Assembly: GCA_963969595.1 (NCBI GenBank)
Contig: OZ018416.1
Location: forward strand, 7,518,065-7,582,064
From: Neckera pumila
Lineage: Eukaryota; Streptophyta; Bryopsida; Hypnales; Neckeraceae
DNA: 64,000 nucleotides
Reading direction: 5' to 3'
Shown piece by piece: positions 41,246-51,726 of this stretch. The position numbers and the translations under genes were made by a program. The notes under the pieces were generated by a model, which saw only the letters and a program-made list of their open reading frames with translations, was not told the DNA's origin and did not search any database. Position 1 is the stretch's first letter. Every line of letters begins with the position of its first letter.

Positions 41246-42037
41246 CCCCTAAAGGACCATTGTCCCTTTAGGGGACACTAATGGGATTTTGGGCTGATAC
41301 CTATGGGCTGTTTTTTTGTCATGTTTTTTTGAATTTTGTTTTGAAGATAGAAAAAATGATAAACTTTGTGGGAATATAATTTTGGAAAGCTTTGATTCAT
41401 TTCTATTGGATTTTTTATGAGAAAGTTATAGACAATCTTGTTGTTTGGGCAATTAGAGCATCTTCTTGAAAAAAATAACTTGTAGGATTCATTTTGGAAT
41501 GCAATTTTTGCAATTTTTTTCAAAAGAAAAAGTTCCACATGGTTTAGTTTTCTTGCTAGAACAATCTCACCATTAGAATTTCTGCATTTTAATTCCATCT
41601 AAAAGATATTAGTATTTTTTATTTTCCTTCTATTTTGTACCTACTTCTACTTAACAAATTTTTTAAGAATGAAAATTAAGTTTTTTTGAATTTCTTTTTT
41701 TTCCCTAAACTCTCAACTTAGTTCTCCACTATAAAGATTTAAAGCTCAAAACTCAGTAGTGCAAAAAGTTTAAGTTAAAAATGTTCAAAGTCAAAAAATC
41801 TAGTCCCACAATGTGCTAAAAAACTTGTTTTTTTCACTTCAAATGCAAATATCTTGCAATTTGTGCGGTCAAAAATTTTGAAATTTTTCCCACACATTCT
41901 CATACTAGATAGATATAAGATCCTATAGTTAGATGCGCAAAAAAAAACAATTTTCAATTTTTTTTACTCTTTGCTCTAGAAATGACATTTTTGAAAGATT
42001 TTTGGCAAAAAAAGGGCCTTGGTCCTTTAGGGATTAA
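41242..42037 (+). mobile_element. TTAA-bounded element, subfamily 2 (copy F, internally deleted)
   Basis: TTAA at 41242-41245 and 42034-42037. The left end TTAACCCCTAAAGGACC and right end GGTCCTTTAGGGATTAA are near-perfect 17 bp inverted repeats, the best in the window. It is 796 bp and lacks about 130 bp present in copy E, between the words GGGAATATAAT and GCTTTGATTCATTTC. It is non-coding. Confidence 0.78.
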
Positions 42038-42640
42038 GCTAAGGAAACAAGGAATGATAATCAATGTGTAAAGACTTTGAAAAGCACATAAGGAAAAGGA
42101 CAAATACCAAATGTATACATTTGTGACGAATGTGATGAATGTTACAATTTATACATTTGTGATGAATGTTACATCTCTACATTGTTGTTGTTTTTAATTC
42201 AATTCTTTTTTATTGCTATTTGACTTTGAAATTATTTTCAAATTATTATTTTTTAATTTTCTATAAATATCAGAAGTAGTGAAAGTATTTTTAGTTTTTA
42301 ATAAATTTTTTAATTCATTGTATTTTTATTTTTATTTGTGACTTTGTCTTTATTTTCATTTAAATAAATCACTTTATTATTTTAAAAGTTTTATTATTTT
42401 ATTTATTTAATTTTAAATTTAACTTTTTATAAATTTAACTTTTTTTGTTTCCACATACAATACACATATACTTGGCTTTTCAGATAAACTCTAGATAAAA
42501 TAAATAAAGTATAGAATATAGACAGATAGTATAGTATTGTATTCAATTATTTTAGGGTACTTTTTAGTGTATTTCTATTTCTATTGTTTTTTTAATTTTT
42601 TTTCCTAGGGGGTCTATGGATTTTTACATTTACTGATACC
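42038..42640. other. T-rich low-complexity spacer
   Basis: Strongly T-rich on the plus strand (ATTATTTTATTTATTT-like strings), with a repeated AATGTTACA/TTTGTGATGAATG phrase near 42110-42175. No gene. Base composition changes sharply to higher GC at about 42640, where the TFIP11 leader or promoter probably begins. Confidence 0.5.
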
Positions 42641-43311
42641 CGGTGAGTCGAGCATCCCGGGTTTCATTACAACCGGCCTTTGGTGCGTGCTTCCGAGCAG
42701 TCTTGCACAATCTCTTCGCCACAGTTCCGTCCTTAGACTAGACACTTCTCCGATTGGGAGGGGTCAGTCTCTTCCTTCACAGATTTCGATCACTTTCGCA
42801 AACAACCTTTTGCAATTTTCTGTATTTTTTTACTTTTATTTGGAGTTTTTTGGTGAGGTTTTGACACAGATTGGGTTGCTTAGGTTGGGAGGATTGGAGG
42901 ATTCAATTGCTGGAGTTCATGGCTGGAGTTTGTTACTATACTGAAGTGGATTCATTTTAAAAGAGAGGTGTCTGCTGGTTCGGTCACTTCCGCAGCTGGA
43001 CTTTTTTTTCATTTTTTTCATTTTTATTTTAGGTTTACGGGGTTAGTTTTTCATTGCTTTTTGTTTATGTTTTTTTCCTTTGAAATGTGTCGAGTTTACG
43101 GAGATAGGTTGAGGTGCTGATCCCTCGATGTTGCGCTGTGGACTTGGAGCGAGGTTTTCGAAAGAAGTTTAGGGCGTTTATGTTGCTTGGACTCCAAGCA
43201 TTTAGGGTTTGGAGTCCAGTGTGGGAGATTGTTCACGTGGTTAACGAGGCAGTTTGTTTGACCCGGGCGTGTTTCTAAACTTGGCAGTGGTCCGCGCGAA
43301 TAATTCACAAC
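42641..43311 (+). promoter_or_regulatory. Presumed promoter and leader of the TFIP11 gene
   Basis: GC-richer DNA directly upstream of the start codon. It contains a perfect 10 bp stem (TGGACTCCAA at 43188-43197 and TTGGAGTCCA at 43209-43218, 11-base loop) about 95 bases before the ATG, with TTTAGGGTTT in the loop side. An intron in the leader is possible. No coding exon was identified here. Confidence 0.45.
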
Positions 43312-45840
43312 ATGGACGAGTATCAGCACATGGAGCGGTTTAGTGTAGAGAATGAATTTGAGAATGGGATGTGGATAGGCGATGACTTCTATGCCCGGAA
43401 GCAAAAATCTAAGAAACGGCAGACGAAGGAGGAGGCGTTGTACGGAGTTGAAGATAGTGATTCAGATTACGAAGACTCAGGGAAGAGACGGCGACGGGGT
43501 GAGGGTAAAAAGGTGGATCTCTCCAAGCCCGTCAGTTTCGTCTCCACCGGGACCGTCATGCCGTCGGAAGAGATTGATAAGGAGGAGAAAGAGGATCCTG
43601 CGAATGGTGTCGGTGCTGGATTAGGTTTTGGAGCTCCAGGCCATGCTGGTTTAGGGTTTGGCGCACCGAAACAGGAGGAAGAAGAGGTGGAGTTGCTTCC
43701 TACAGCGTTTGGGAGGAGGATTAAAGAAGGTGCGGAGAGGCGAGAGATGGAGAGGGAAAAGGGGAAGAAAGCTGCCAAATCTGGAGGGGCAGGTTCTGCT
43801 GGTCCTGGTTTTGAACTGTTCACGAAAGGGATAGGGTCGAAGTTGCTAGAGAAGATGGGGTACAAGGGTGGAGGTTTGGGCAAAAATCAACAGGGTATTG
43901 CGAAGCCAATTGAAGCAAAACTGCGACCTAAGAATATGGGTATGGGATTCAATGAGTTTAGGGAAATCTCAACCGGGTTGCCTCCTCCTCCTGGGATGTT
44001 ACCACCAGACGAAGAGGTCGTGGTTGAGAAGCCGAAGTCCAAGGAGAAACTGTGGATGAAAAAGAACAAAGGGAAGAAGAAGGCTGAGCTTCGTACTGCA
44101 GCTGAGCTTATTGCAGAGAAAGAGGCACAGAATGGAGGAATTATCCAGCAGACGGTTCTCGATATGCGTGGTCCCCAGCCTAGGCTGTTAACGAATTTGG
44201 AGAATTTGAATGCTGAGCAGACTGCAATTGAGGATAACACTCCGATGCCTGAGTTGCAACATAACCTCCGGTTAATTGTTGACATGACGGAGGCTGAGGT
44301 TCAAACATGCAATCAGAGGTTGCAGAATGAGAGGGACACCGTGCTCATTCTGAACAAAGACAGAGAGCGGCTGGAAACTGCCGTTAGCGCACAGGGGAAG
44401 CAGATTGCTGTCATGGAGGCTGTCATGTCATCTCTTGAGCAGATCCGGAGACAGTCTGTGGAGGGAGGAATGGATTTGGAAAAGTTAGCCAATGCTTTTG
44501 CGAGGATTAAGTACTCATATCGGGAAGAGTACAAGTTATTCAGTGTTGGAATTATAGCCCTTTCGTTCTCGCTCCCGTTGATGTCCAACCTCTTCAGAGG
44601 CTGGCAACCATTTCTGCAACCTCAGCATGGGATCGAAGCTATGGCTGCATGGCAGGAGCTTCTGCAGGGAAAGGAAGCAAACGACCATGCAATATTCCAG
44701 GATGTTGACAACTCACCTTATCTTCAGCTAGTCCTTGAGGTTGTATTCCCACATGTTCGTTTGGCCACTACTAATGTGTGGCAACCTCGGGATCCCGAGC
44801 CGATTCTGAGGTTTCTCGAAGCTTGGGATAAGGTGCTTCCTGGAGGTGTTAAACAAAATCTTCTTGAAGGAGTTGTTATGCCGAAGTTAACTGCTGCCGT
44901 AGACGCGTGGGATCCCCGACGTGACGAAGTGCCTATCCATGCGTGGCTTCATCCTTGGTTACCTTGGTTAGGTACACGAATGGAGCCTCTTTACGTTCCA
45001 ATTCGATACAAGTTACAAATTGCGCTAGTCAATTGGCATCCAGCAGACACATCTGCTCTTGCTCTTCTCTCTCCTTGGAAAACTGTGTTCGATCCTGTCA
45101 ATTGGGAGCTCCTGATTGTGCGTTCGATCATGCCCAAGCTTATCGAGGCAATGCAGTTGTTCGTGATAAACCCTGCCAATCAAACATTGGATGAGTTTCA
45201 CTGGGTTATGTCCTGGATTTCTGCTGTCCCTTTGCATCATATGGTGAATCTATTGGAAGTGAATTTTTTCCCTAAGTGGCACCAGGTTTTACTTCACTGG
45301 CTTAGGGCAAGTCCAGATTATGAAGAGGTTACTGCATGGTTTGTGGGTTGGAAATCGTTGCTGCCAACGGAGCTTTTGGCCAACGAGAAGGTACGACACC
45401 AGCTCAGCCTAGCATTGGAACTGATACACCAAGGTATGGAAGGAACACCAAGCGTTCCACTAGCGACACGGGACAAACTCAAATATCTCCGAGCCGCGGA
45501 CCAGAGGTTACACGATGTACCCCAGCCGGCCCGTGGTGCTGCACATGTACAACCGCAAAAGCAGCATGCAGCTATTAATATGGAAGAGGATGGATCTGGA
45601 GAAGAGTTGACTTTGAAGGAAGTGGTGGAGACGTTTGCAGGAGAGAACGATGTCCAGTTCATGCCCAAACCAGGGCGTACATATGAGGGTCTCCAAGTGT
45701 ACAGCTTTGGTGCTGTCAGTGTCGTGGTAGATACCGCCAAGCAGAGTATTTTGGCTCAGACTGGAGATGGGTGGAACGCGGTTTATCTTGAACAGATTTT
45801 GGAGATGCATCGCAGCCGTGGTGGTAGCCGGTGGAAGTAA
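43312..45840 (+). CDS. STIPL1: TFIP11/STIPL1-type spliceosome disassembly factor (G-patch, GCFC)
   Basis: Homologue of tuftelin-interacting protein 11 and yeast Ntr1, nuclear G-patch proteins that activate the Prp43/DHX15 helicase to release the intron-lariat spliceosome. One uninterrupted 842-codon frame. It starts with MDEYQHMERFSVENEFENGM, typical of the TFP11 N-terminal domain. Acidic and basic low-complexity stretches follow (KKRQ, SDSDYEDSGKRRRR). The G-patch is at about 166-213 (GIGSKLLEKMGYKGGGLGKN). A coiled coil is at about 325-380 and a GCFC domain at about 395-660 (HAWLHPWLPWLGTRMEPLY). The C-terminus (TLKEVVETFAGENDVQFMPK) also fits. The length matches plant and animal homologues (about 840). 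It lacks introns, unlike most genes here. Confidence 0.95.
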   Translation: MDEYQHMERFSVENEFENGMWIGDDFYARKQKSKKRQTKEEALYGVEDSDSDYEDSGKRRRRGEGKKVDLSKPVSFVSTGTVMPSEEIDKEEKEDPANGVGAGLGFGAPGHAGLGFGAPKQEEEEVELLPTAFGRRIKEGAERREMEREKGKKAAKSGGAGSAGPGFELFTKGIGSKLLEKMGYKGGGLGKNQQGIAKPIEAKLRPKNMGMGFNEFREISTGLPPPPGMLPPDEEVVVEKPKSKEKLWMKKNKGKKKAELRTAAELIAEKEAQNGGIIQQTVLDMRGPQPRLLTNLENLNAEQTAIEDNTPMPELQHNLRLIVDMTEAEVQTCNQRLQNERDTVLILNKDRERLETAVSAQGKQIAVMEAVMSSLEQIRRQSVEGGMDLEKLANAFARIKYSYREEYKLFSVGIIALSFSLPLMSNLFRGWQPFLQPQHGIEAMAAWQELLQGKEANDHAIFQDVDNSPYLQLVLEVVFPHVRLATTNVWQPRDPEPILRFLEAWDKVLPGGVKQNLLEGVVMPKLTAAVDAWDPRRDEVPIHAWLHPWLPWLGTRMEPLYVPIRYKLQIALVNWHPADTSALALLSPWKTVFDPVNWELLIVRSIMPKLIEAMQLFVINPANQTLDEFHWVMSWISAVPLHHMVNLLEVNFFPKWHQVLLHWLRASPDYEEVTAWFVGWKSLLPTELLANEKVRHQLSLALELIHQGMEGTPSVPLATRDKLKYLRAADQRLHDVPQPARGAAHVQPQKQHAAINMEEDGSGEELTLKEVVETFAGENDVQFMPKPGRTYEGLQVYSFGAVSVVVDTAKQSILAQTGDGWNAVYLEQILEMHRSRGGSRWK

Positions 45841-47240
45841 TAGGTGAACCTCCTATTGTCATGTGATCATGTGCTGTGTACGCATCTGCAGAAAATATGC
45901 ATAATATAGCTATACTTATCATTAATTGTTAGTAGGGATTTTTGTACCACTTTTCTTACCGTGCTATGAGCTAGTATTGATGTTTTGTCAACGTTCAGGT
46001 TGAATAGATTTGGAAGCTGCAATTGGAAACAGGTTGCAAGAATATGGAACTCCCGTCGATGGTCCATTGTCGTACGGTGGTACTTTGATGCTATTATTGG
46101 TTATAGCCCTGACGATAAGAACGGCCTCATCCACAATTCGCTCGCTCCTTCATCATACCAACACGCAAATGTGATCGGTATGTATACATGACCTGTTGAA
46201 GCAGTGGTGGTAGTTGTTAATTCATATCAATATTTTGGTAGTGTTTCTAGCATTTTTAGAAACCTGGGCGGTATCTCAGAATGAGGTTGCAGGTTATCAT
46301 ATAATCAAAATGAGCGTTTGCCTGCATTCTGACGGTTCCCTTACGGTTATTTCCCAGTGCTTTGCTTGCATACATGAAGACAGTAACTTTAATTTGTGCT
46401 TTATGATGCTCATTGGTAGACATAATATTAACCGATGCTATTTCAGTTTCTGTATGTTGCCTCGAACTTTGCATAACAGCACAATTTCTATGCTCTTGCA
46501 GGCAATCGACTGGACTGTCTTTCAGAACGAGGTTTGCTATTCGACTCCCATACTTCGCGAGGTAAACTTCATGATCACAATGATAAAGCAGCAGCAGGCG
46601 TAGATTATGCCATGGTGAGATCGGATTCTGTTCTGGCCTTTTTAAAGTGAATCTCATCGAGATGGATGGGGAAACCTCTCCGCGTTTGATAGAGATTGGA
46701 GTCATTTCTTTTCTGGCGAAGTTACGCTCCACAATGTATCCATAATGTAATATGAGCCACCACTGTAGAGTCACCATTGCTGCGAAATGTGATATCGTAG
46801 TACGTTTCGGTCACACGTAATCCAGCTTTGCCTGCTGGGCATAGTTGAGCTGTACTTTACTTGCTATTCTTACACTTCAAGGGAACATGCTACCTTCAAA
46901 TCCACACCTTCAATGCAAGCGTCTTGTGATTTTCTTACCAGAGAGAGCTCCTCTTCTAGCGCCGTGTGGGAGTATATGCTGAACTCATACTGTATGGTTC
47001 AGTCAATTTTTGGGGATCCGACTTGCTGCAGGTGGTGTATGTGGCTGAGTTTTCATTACAATTGAAAAACTGCTTCAAAAATAATGTGATGTCATGTGGA
47101 ATCTCTCACTGTTGATGATTTTGTGGCATTTATCTTGCAATTCTTCTTGCTGTAATTTTTTTGTGACTTCCATTTTCTTGCTCATTTTTTGATCCAATTC
47201 GGGACCCAATCACTTCCATATTAAATAAGTTCCAAAACGA
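45841..47240. other. TFIP11 3' flank, no further gene supported
   Basis: Composition stays moderately GC-rich to about 46900, so this may hold a long 3' UTR or an unrecognised non-coding transcript. The 129-codon plus-strand frame at 46214-46603 and the opposing 173-codon frame at 46256-46777 overlap and neither resembles a known protein. Confidence 0.4.
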
Positions 47241-48129
47241 GTCAGTCACACTGATAATGATGTCCAGAGTTATTGGGACTAAGTTTATATCTATCCATGC
47301 AATTTAATGAAAGAAAGGACGGTGAATTTCCTCTTCTCAAGCCCATTGCCCGTCTTCTAAAGGCTTGACCGTCTGGAATAGTCAATAGATATTTCCATTT
47401 GAACACAAGGAGGTTCATGAGTCCCAATGACAACAGCAATAAATATTTATATAGTGTCAAATCACAAGAAATTAGTGTAGGGCAACCTAACTTCACTATT
47501 TAGTGCACATAATTTTACTATTTAGTGTACTTAGGTGCCTAAAATACACGTAATTATTAATGTAGTTCCATAACGATCTCATAATGTACATTATTGAAAA
47601 AATAACATTAAAAATATACTTGCAATTGTAGAAGTGAAGGTGGTCTAGAATCTTTTGCACTTGTAAGGTACCTTATTCTTATACATTTTTACATGCAACT
47701 TCTTATGACTTCTTATGACATACGGAGTATATGAGAATGAATATTAAATTGGTTTTCAAAGATTTTGTCAAAGAACATCGGATGTGATATTAGGAGATTT
47801 TGAAGATATCTTGATGTACCAAGGTTGGAAATCAAATAAACTATTATTTTTTGCTATCCACTATACTAATGCATTACCATAGATGATCTTCACTGTCACA
47901 CTATGTTAGAAGTCTTAGGCAAATATATACCAATATTAGCAAGTACATATCTTTGTATGCACAAAATCTCTCCTATATCTTGGTAACAGTGCAGCTGTAT
48001 GGGTTTCTCACCTCATACATTGTAAACCACCATATTGGTTCACATTTTAGATTGTAGAAAAGATAAACATTATGTATTAAATTCCAAGTCTAGAAGTGTT
48101 AGGACAATAGATTAAGCCATGATCACAAT
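47241..48129. other. AT-rich spacer with old repeat fragments
   Basis: Phrases such as AATTAGTGTAG and CAACCTAACTTCACTATTTAGT echo 3480-3720, so this is likely decayed transposon DNA. No gene. Confidence 0.4.
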
Positions 48130-48620
48130 TTAGGGAGTTTTCTATGAGATAGCAATAGGAACTTTAGGAATTTATGTTGAAAATCTAGAAATGCAATTAG
48201 GAGAAAGTAATGGGAAAAATCTAGGGAAAAAATGGGAAGTTAAAACTAAAAAGACTTCAAGTAAGATTTGGTAAAGTAACCAAATTAGGCAAATGGTAAA
48301 ACATTTAGAAAACTAAAACAAAATCCTACAAGTAGAAAATGACATTAGAGAAAAATTAGAAACCAAAAAGAAGTACCAAATATAAAAAACATAAAAGTAA
48401 AAACCAAAAAAATGGAAAGTAAAAAATAAAAAATAACAATGAAAATGAAAACTAAAATCCTTTAAGTTGGAATGAAAATCACAAAAAAAAAAAAATATTA
48501 AAAAGCACAAAACAAGTTAGTAAACTTAAAACTACTACTAGAATACTAGGATAGTGTTAGAAACACTAAAATAAGGTCAAAACAATAAAATTGGGAAAAA
48601 AACAGTAATTTAGGGGGATT
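48130..48620. repeat. A-rich, purine-biased low-complexity tract
   Basis: Nearly 500 bp with very strong A excess on the plus strand (AAAACTAAAA, AAAATGGAAAG, TAAAAAATAAAAAATAAC type strings). No unit repeats exactly. It contrasts with the T-rich tract at 42.1-42.6 kb. Confidence 0.6.
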
Positions 48621-48711
48621 TGCACTAAATTAGTGCAGTTTTCACTAAAGTGGTGCAGTTTTTACTAAATTAGCACATTTTATAGTAAATTAGCGATTTA
48701 ACTGTAAATTA
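48621..48711. repeat. Short tandem repeat (~20 bp unit)
   Basis: Four to five diverged units built on ACTAAATTAGTGCAGTTTTC; later copies read ACTAAAGTGGTGCAGTTTTT and ACTAAATTAGCACATTTTAT. No function is evident. A short (CT)n run follows at about 48784. Confidence 0.65.
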
Positions 48712-49011
48712 AGGTGGGATGAATGTGATGAGAGAAATTGGTCGTTAGGATGTTGGATATTATCAAAAATTAGGGTTCCAAGCTCTCTCTCTCTCTCAAC
48801 TTTTGTGTGCATGTGTGTTTTGAGAGCTTGGTGCAAAAATGTGATGGAAATGAACAAAAAATGATAGGAAGACTAGGGAAATGAGTTAGGGATAGAATTT
48901 AAGCAATTTGTCAAGTGGGTTTCATCATTTCATGAGGGGAGATGGGTGAAAAAGCTAACTTACCAAGGTCAGATGGGAAGTTGGCTTGAGGGAAGAAGGA
49001 AGAGTGAGGTT

Positions 49012-49362
49012 GGAAGACTTGGAAGGACAACCAACTTTGACAAGCTGCCACGGACAATTGACTTTGAATTAGGAGCTGAAACTTGAAGGGAAGCTGCACC
49101 TTCAAGTCAATTTTTGATCAAGACCAATATCACCCAATTTGGAGCTCAAACATGGCGGTGGTGATAGATTTTGTGGCGGGAGGTTTGTTGGAAGACTTGG
49201 AAGGACGACCAACTTCAACGAGCTGCCACGGACAACTAACTTTGAAATAGGAGCTGGTATTTGGAGGGAAGCTGCGCCTTCAAGTCAGTTTTTGATCAAG
49301 ACCAATGTCACCCAATTTGGAGCTCAAACATAGTGTTGGTGATAGATTTTGTGGCGGGAGGT
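49012..49362. repeat. Tandem duplication, 178 bp unit
   Basis: GGAAGACTTGGAAGGAC starts at 49012 and again at 49190, and the copies stay highly similar to GTGGCGGGAGGT at the end of each. Differences are scattered substitutions. The composition is higher in GC than its surroundings. Short open frames inside change between copies, so coding is not supported; it may be a pseudogene piece or satellite-like fragment. Confidence 0.75.
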
Positions 49363-50373
49363 CTGCTGCTGCAGAGTTTTTTGAGTTGCAACTTTGGACA
49401 ACGACTGCGGCAAATTGGTGAAGCGGAAGGAGCTGAAGGGAAGCAAGATGAGGAGGTTAGCTTTTCAAGGGGACCGTTCTTGCGCCATTTGAAGCTCAAA
49501 TGAATCCACGGCAAACATTTTTCCAGTAGGAGGTTTTCTACCCTAGGAAGAAGCCCAATTTGAAGTTTTTGAGGGAACTTTGCCCAAATCTTATGGAATG
49601 CTTGCAATTTTCATTGCATTGAATCATGGAAAGAGTTTGTGAATGCATGTGTTGTTAAATTGGGTATTGAAGGATGCATGGGAGTGAGTTTTTAGGGTTT
49701 GGGGCATATGTGGAAGCATTGCCCGAATTATACTAGGATTAGGTGTGGATGTGTGGGATGAAAATAAAAGAATAAATCCAAAGTGCCAAAAAAATGGTGC
49801 AATGATTTAGTATTGAGTTAGGTTACATTAAAAAGAATACAATTGGGACTATGCATGGAAATTTAGTTGTTTTGGATGGATTATGTATTGGAATTTTAGG
49901 TTTGATCTCATTTAGGGCCCATGTTGGTGCTCTAATTGTGCTTTTGAAGGAAATTTAGGTTCTAGAGTAAACATTGACACCTAAAGTGAATTGTGAATTC
50001 ATTTGGGTCATTGCATGAGGAAGTGGTGAGTTTTAGTGGTGACATTTTGTGCTGGGATTCTCTTTTAGGGTTTAAATTAGCCCATTTTAGGTGCCCTACT
50101 TGAGAATTTAATAGTGATTTTGGCTATAGGAGTCCATTGCTTGGAGGTGTATAGATTAGGGTCCTATACACTTCCCCTCGGCCCAACTTTGTGGATGGAT
50201 TTTGCCTTATGGTAGAATTTTACTCACATACATAATGGCCCCTCTATGCTTAAGAAATACAAACTCAACAAGAAAAAAAGTTATATTTGAATACCTAAAG
50301 GACCAACTTAACCTTCATAATTTTAGAACTTATCTACATCCAAAGTAACATCCTATTTAAATATTGAATTAGA
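49363..50373. other. Spacer, nothing recognised
   Basis: Moderately AT-rich and G-biased on the plus strand with TTTAGGGTTT-type words. No open frame or bounded repeat. Confidence 0.4.
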
Positions 50374-50738
50374 TTAACCCCGTAAAGATGCTATGAACCA
50401 GAGAGGTCTAATGGATGACAAAGAATCCTTCCATATAAGACAAAAATGCACATGTTCATCTTTAAAATTTTGTGTAAAAAGGGGAGGTCTGGCACAATGA
50501 GTGCTCTTGGGTTGTTTTAACCCTATAAAGATGGGGCTGGTCTCTGCAGAAATCATCCTTTTTGATACATTTTGCATCATCTACTTTAAGAAAACCAAAA
50601 GCACTCATTTGAGGACAAGCTACTGTAGAAGGTTTCCCACGAGATTCCAAGGATGAACAATCGCACTTTTGTCCTACATGCAAAGATTCTTTGTCATTCA
50701 TCGAACACTTGATGTCCATGGTAGCATTACAGGGTTAA
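50374..50738. mobile_element. Short TTAA-bounded MITE with ~90 bp inverted ends
   Basis: TTAA at 50374-50377 and 50735-50738. The left end TTAACCCCGTAAAGATGCTA and the complement of the right end TTAACCCTGTAATGCTAC match. Further in, GATGACAAAGAATCCTT and ATGACAAAGAATCTTT, then GGACAAAA and GTTCATC, also pair. Another TTAACCCTATAAAGATGG begins inside at 50517. It is 365 bp and non-coding. It shares its right TTAA with copy B. Confidence 0.65.
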
Positions 50739-51658
50739 TCCCTAAAGGACCAACATGCGTTTTTTGGCTATATAGAATTTTTGGGCAAGTACATACGACT
50801 AGAGATTTCCATTATTTTTGGCTGAAATTTTAATAGAAGGTAGGGGCAAGGAATATCTTTCATATGCACCAAATTTCATGACATTTGGAAATACGAGTCA
50901 AAATTTATGGCCTAATATGTTACTTTTTTTGTACCTTGGTAGTTTGGGCAAATCAGAAAAAATCACTTTTTTTGAAAACAAAAATTTCAAATTATTTCTT
51001 TAGAGTTACATATAGGTAAAAAGCTTTGAATCATCCCATTTTGATCAATGAGTCAAGATTTTAAGTTTGCAGACAGTTTTGGATTCTCTACTCTAAAATA
51101 AACTTTGAAGTCCTTTATTTTACTTAGTTTTCAATATTTTTTGAAAAAAATAAAATCCTAGGATGTAGATTATTTATTACAACATTGCCACCATTGTGAT
51201 TAGCATTTTTCAATTCCATAATTAAATTCTTGAAAATTTTGTATTTTGAATCATTCTCTACTACTATCTACTTTCTATTTTTTTCCTACATGTTGTACAA
51301 TTCCAAATGAAGTGAAAATTTTCAAGCATGTACCTAACTTGTCTAGGAAAAAGAATCCAAAGAAGAACCATCATTTTGGACATTTTTTCATCAAAAAGTG
51401 AGCATGTGAAGTGCTGCTGCCCTGTTTTTTGCAGGGCCAAAAAAATGGTTTTAGTGAATTTGAATGCTTATATCTTGCAATCCACGTGGTGGAAATTCCT
51501 GAAATTTTTAACATTTGTTTTCAAGTTAGCATACTACAAGATCCTATGGTTACATGTGTCAAAAAAAGGCTTTTTTTCAAAAATTGGGTACTTGTACTAA
51601 AAATAGCAATTTTCAAGCGTTTTCGGTGAGAACATAGTCATGGAACTTTAGGGGTTAA
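50735..51658 (+). mobile_element. TTAA-bounded element, subfamily 1 (copy B)
   Basis: TTAA at 50735-50738 and 51655-51658. The left end is TTAATCCCTAAAGGACC and the right end GGAACTTTAGGGGTTAA, 924 bp. It is a close relative of copy A along its whole length. It is flanked on both sides by pieces of other TTAA elements, so it probably inserted into a TTAA inside one. It is non-coding. Confidence 0.72.
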
Positions 51659-51726
51659 ACAAATGATTCAGTGTTCCAAAAAGGATGATTTCCATGGCGA
51701 CTAGCCCATGATCCTGACAGGGTTAA
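51655..51726. repeat. Terminal fragment of a TTAA element
   Basis: Ends CATGATCCTGACAGGGTTAA (TTAA at 51723-51726). Its complement, with GAAATCATCCTTTTTG, matches the stretch starting at 50517 in inverted orientation. These two pieces look like the ends of one host element split by copy B. Confidence 0.5.

Noticed and set aside
43312..45840. Long frames on the opposite strand inside the TFIP11 gene (up to 140 codons)
   Set aside because: Shadows of the 842-codon coding sequence with no independent support.
46214..46777. Opposed open frames of 129 and 173 codons downstream of TFIP11
   Set aside because: They overlap on opposite strands, contain no recognisable motif and lie where a TFIP11 3' UTR is expected.
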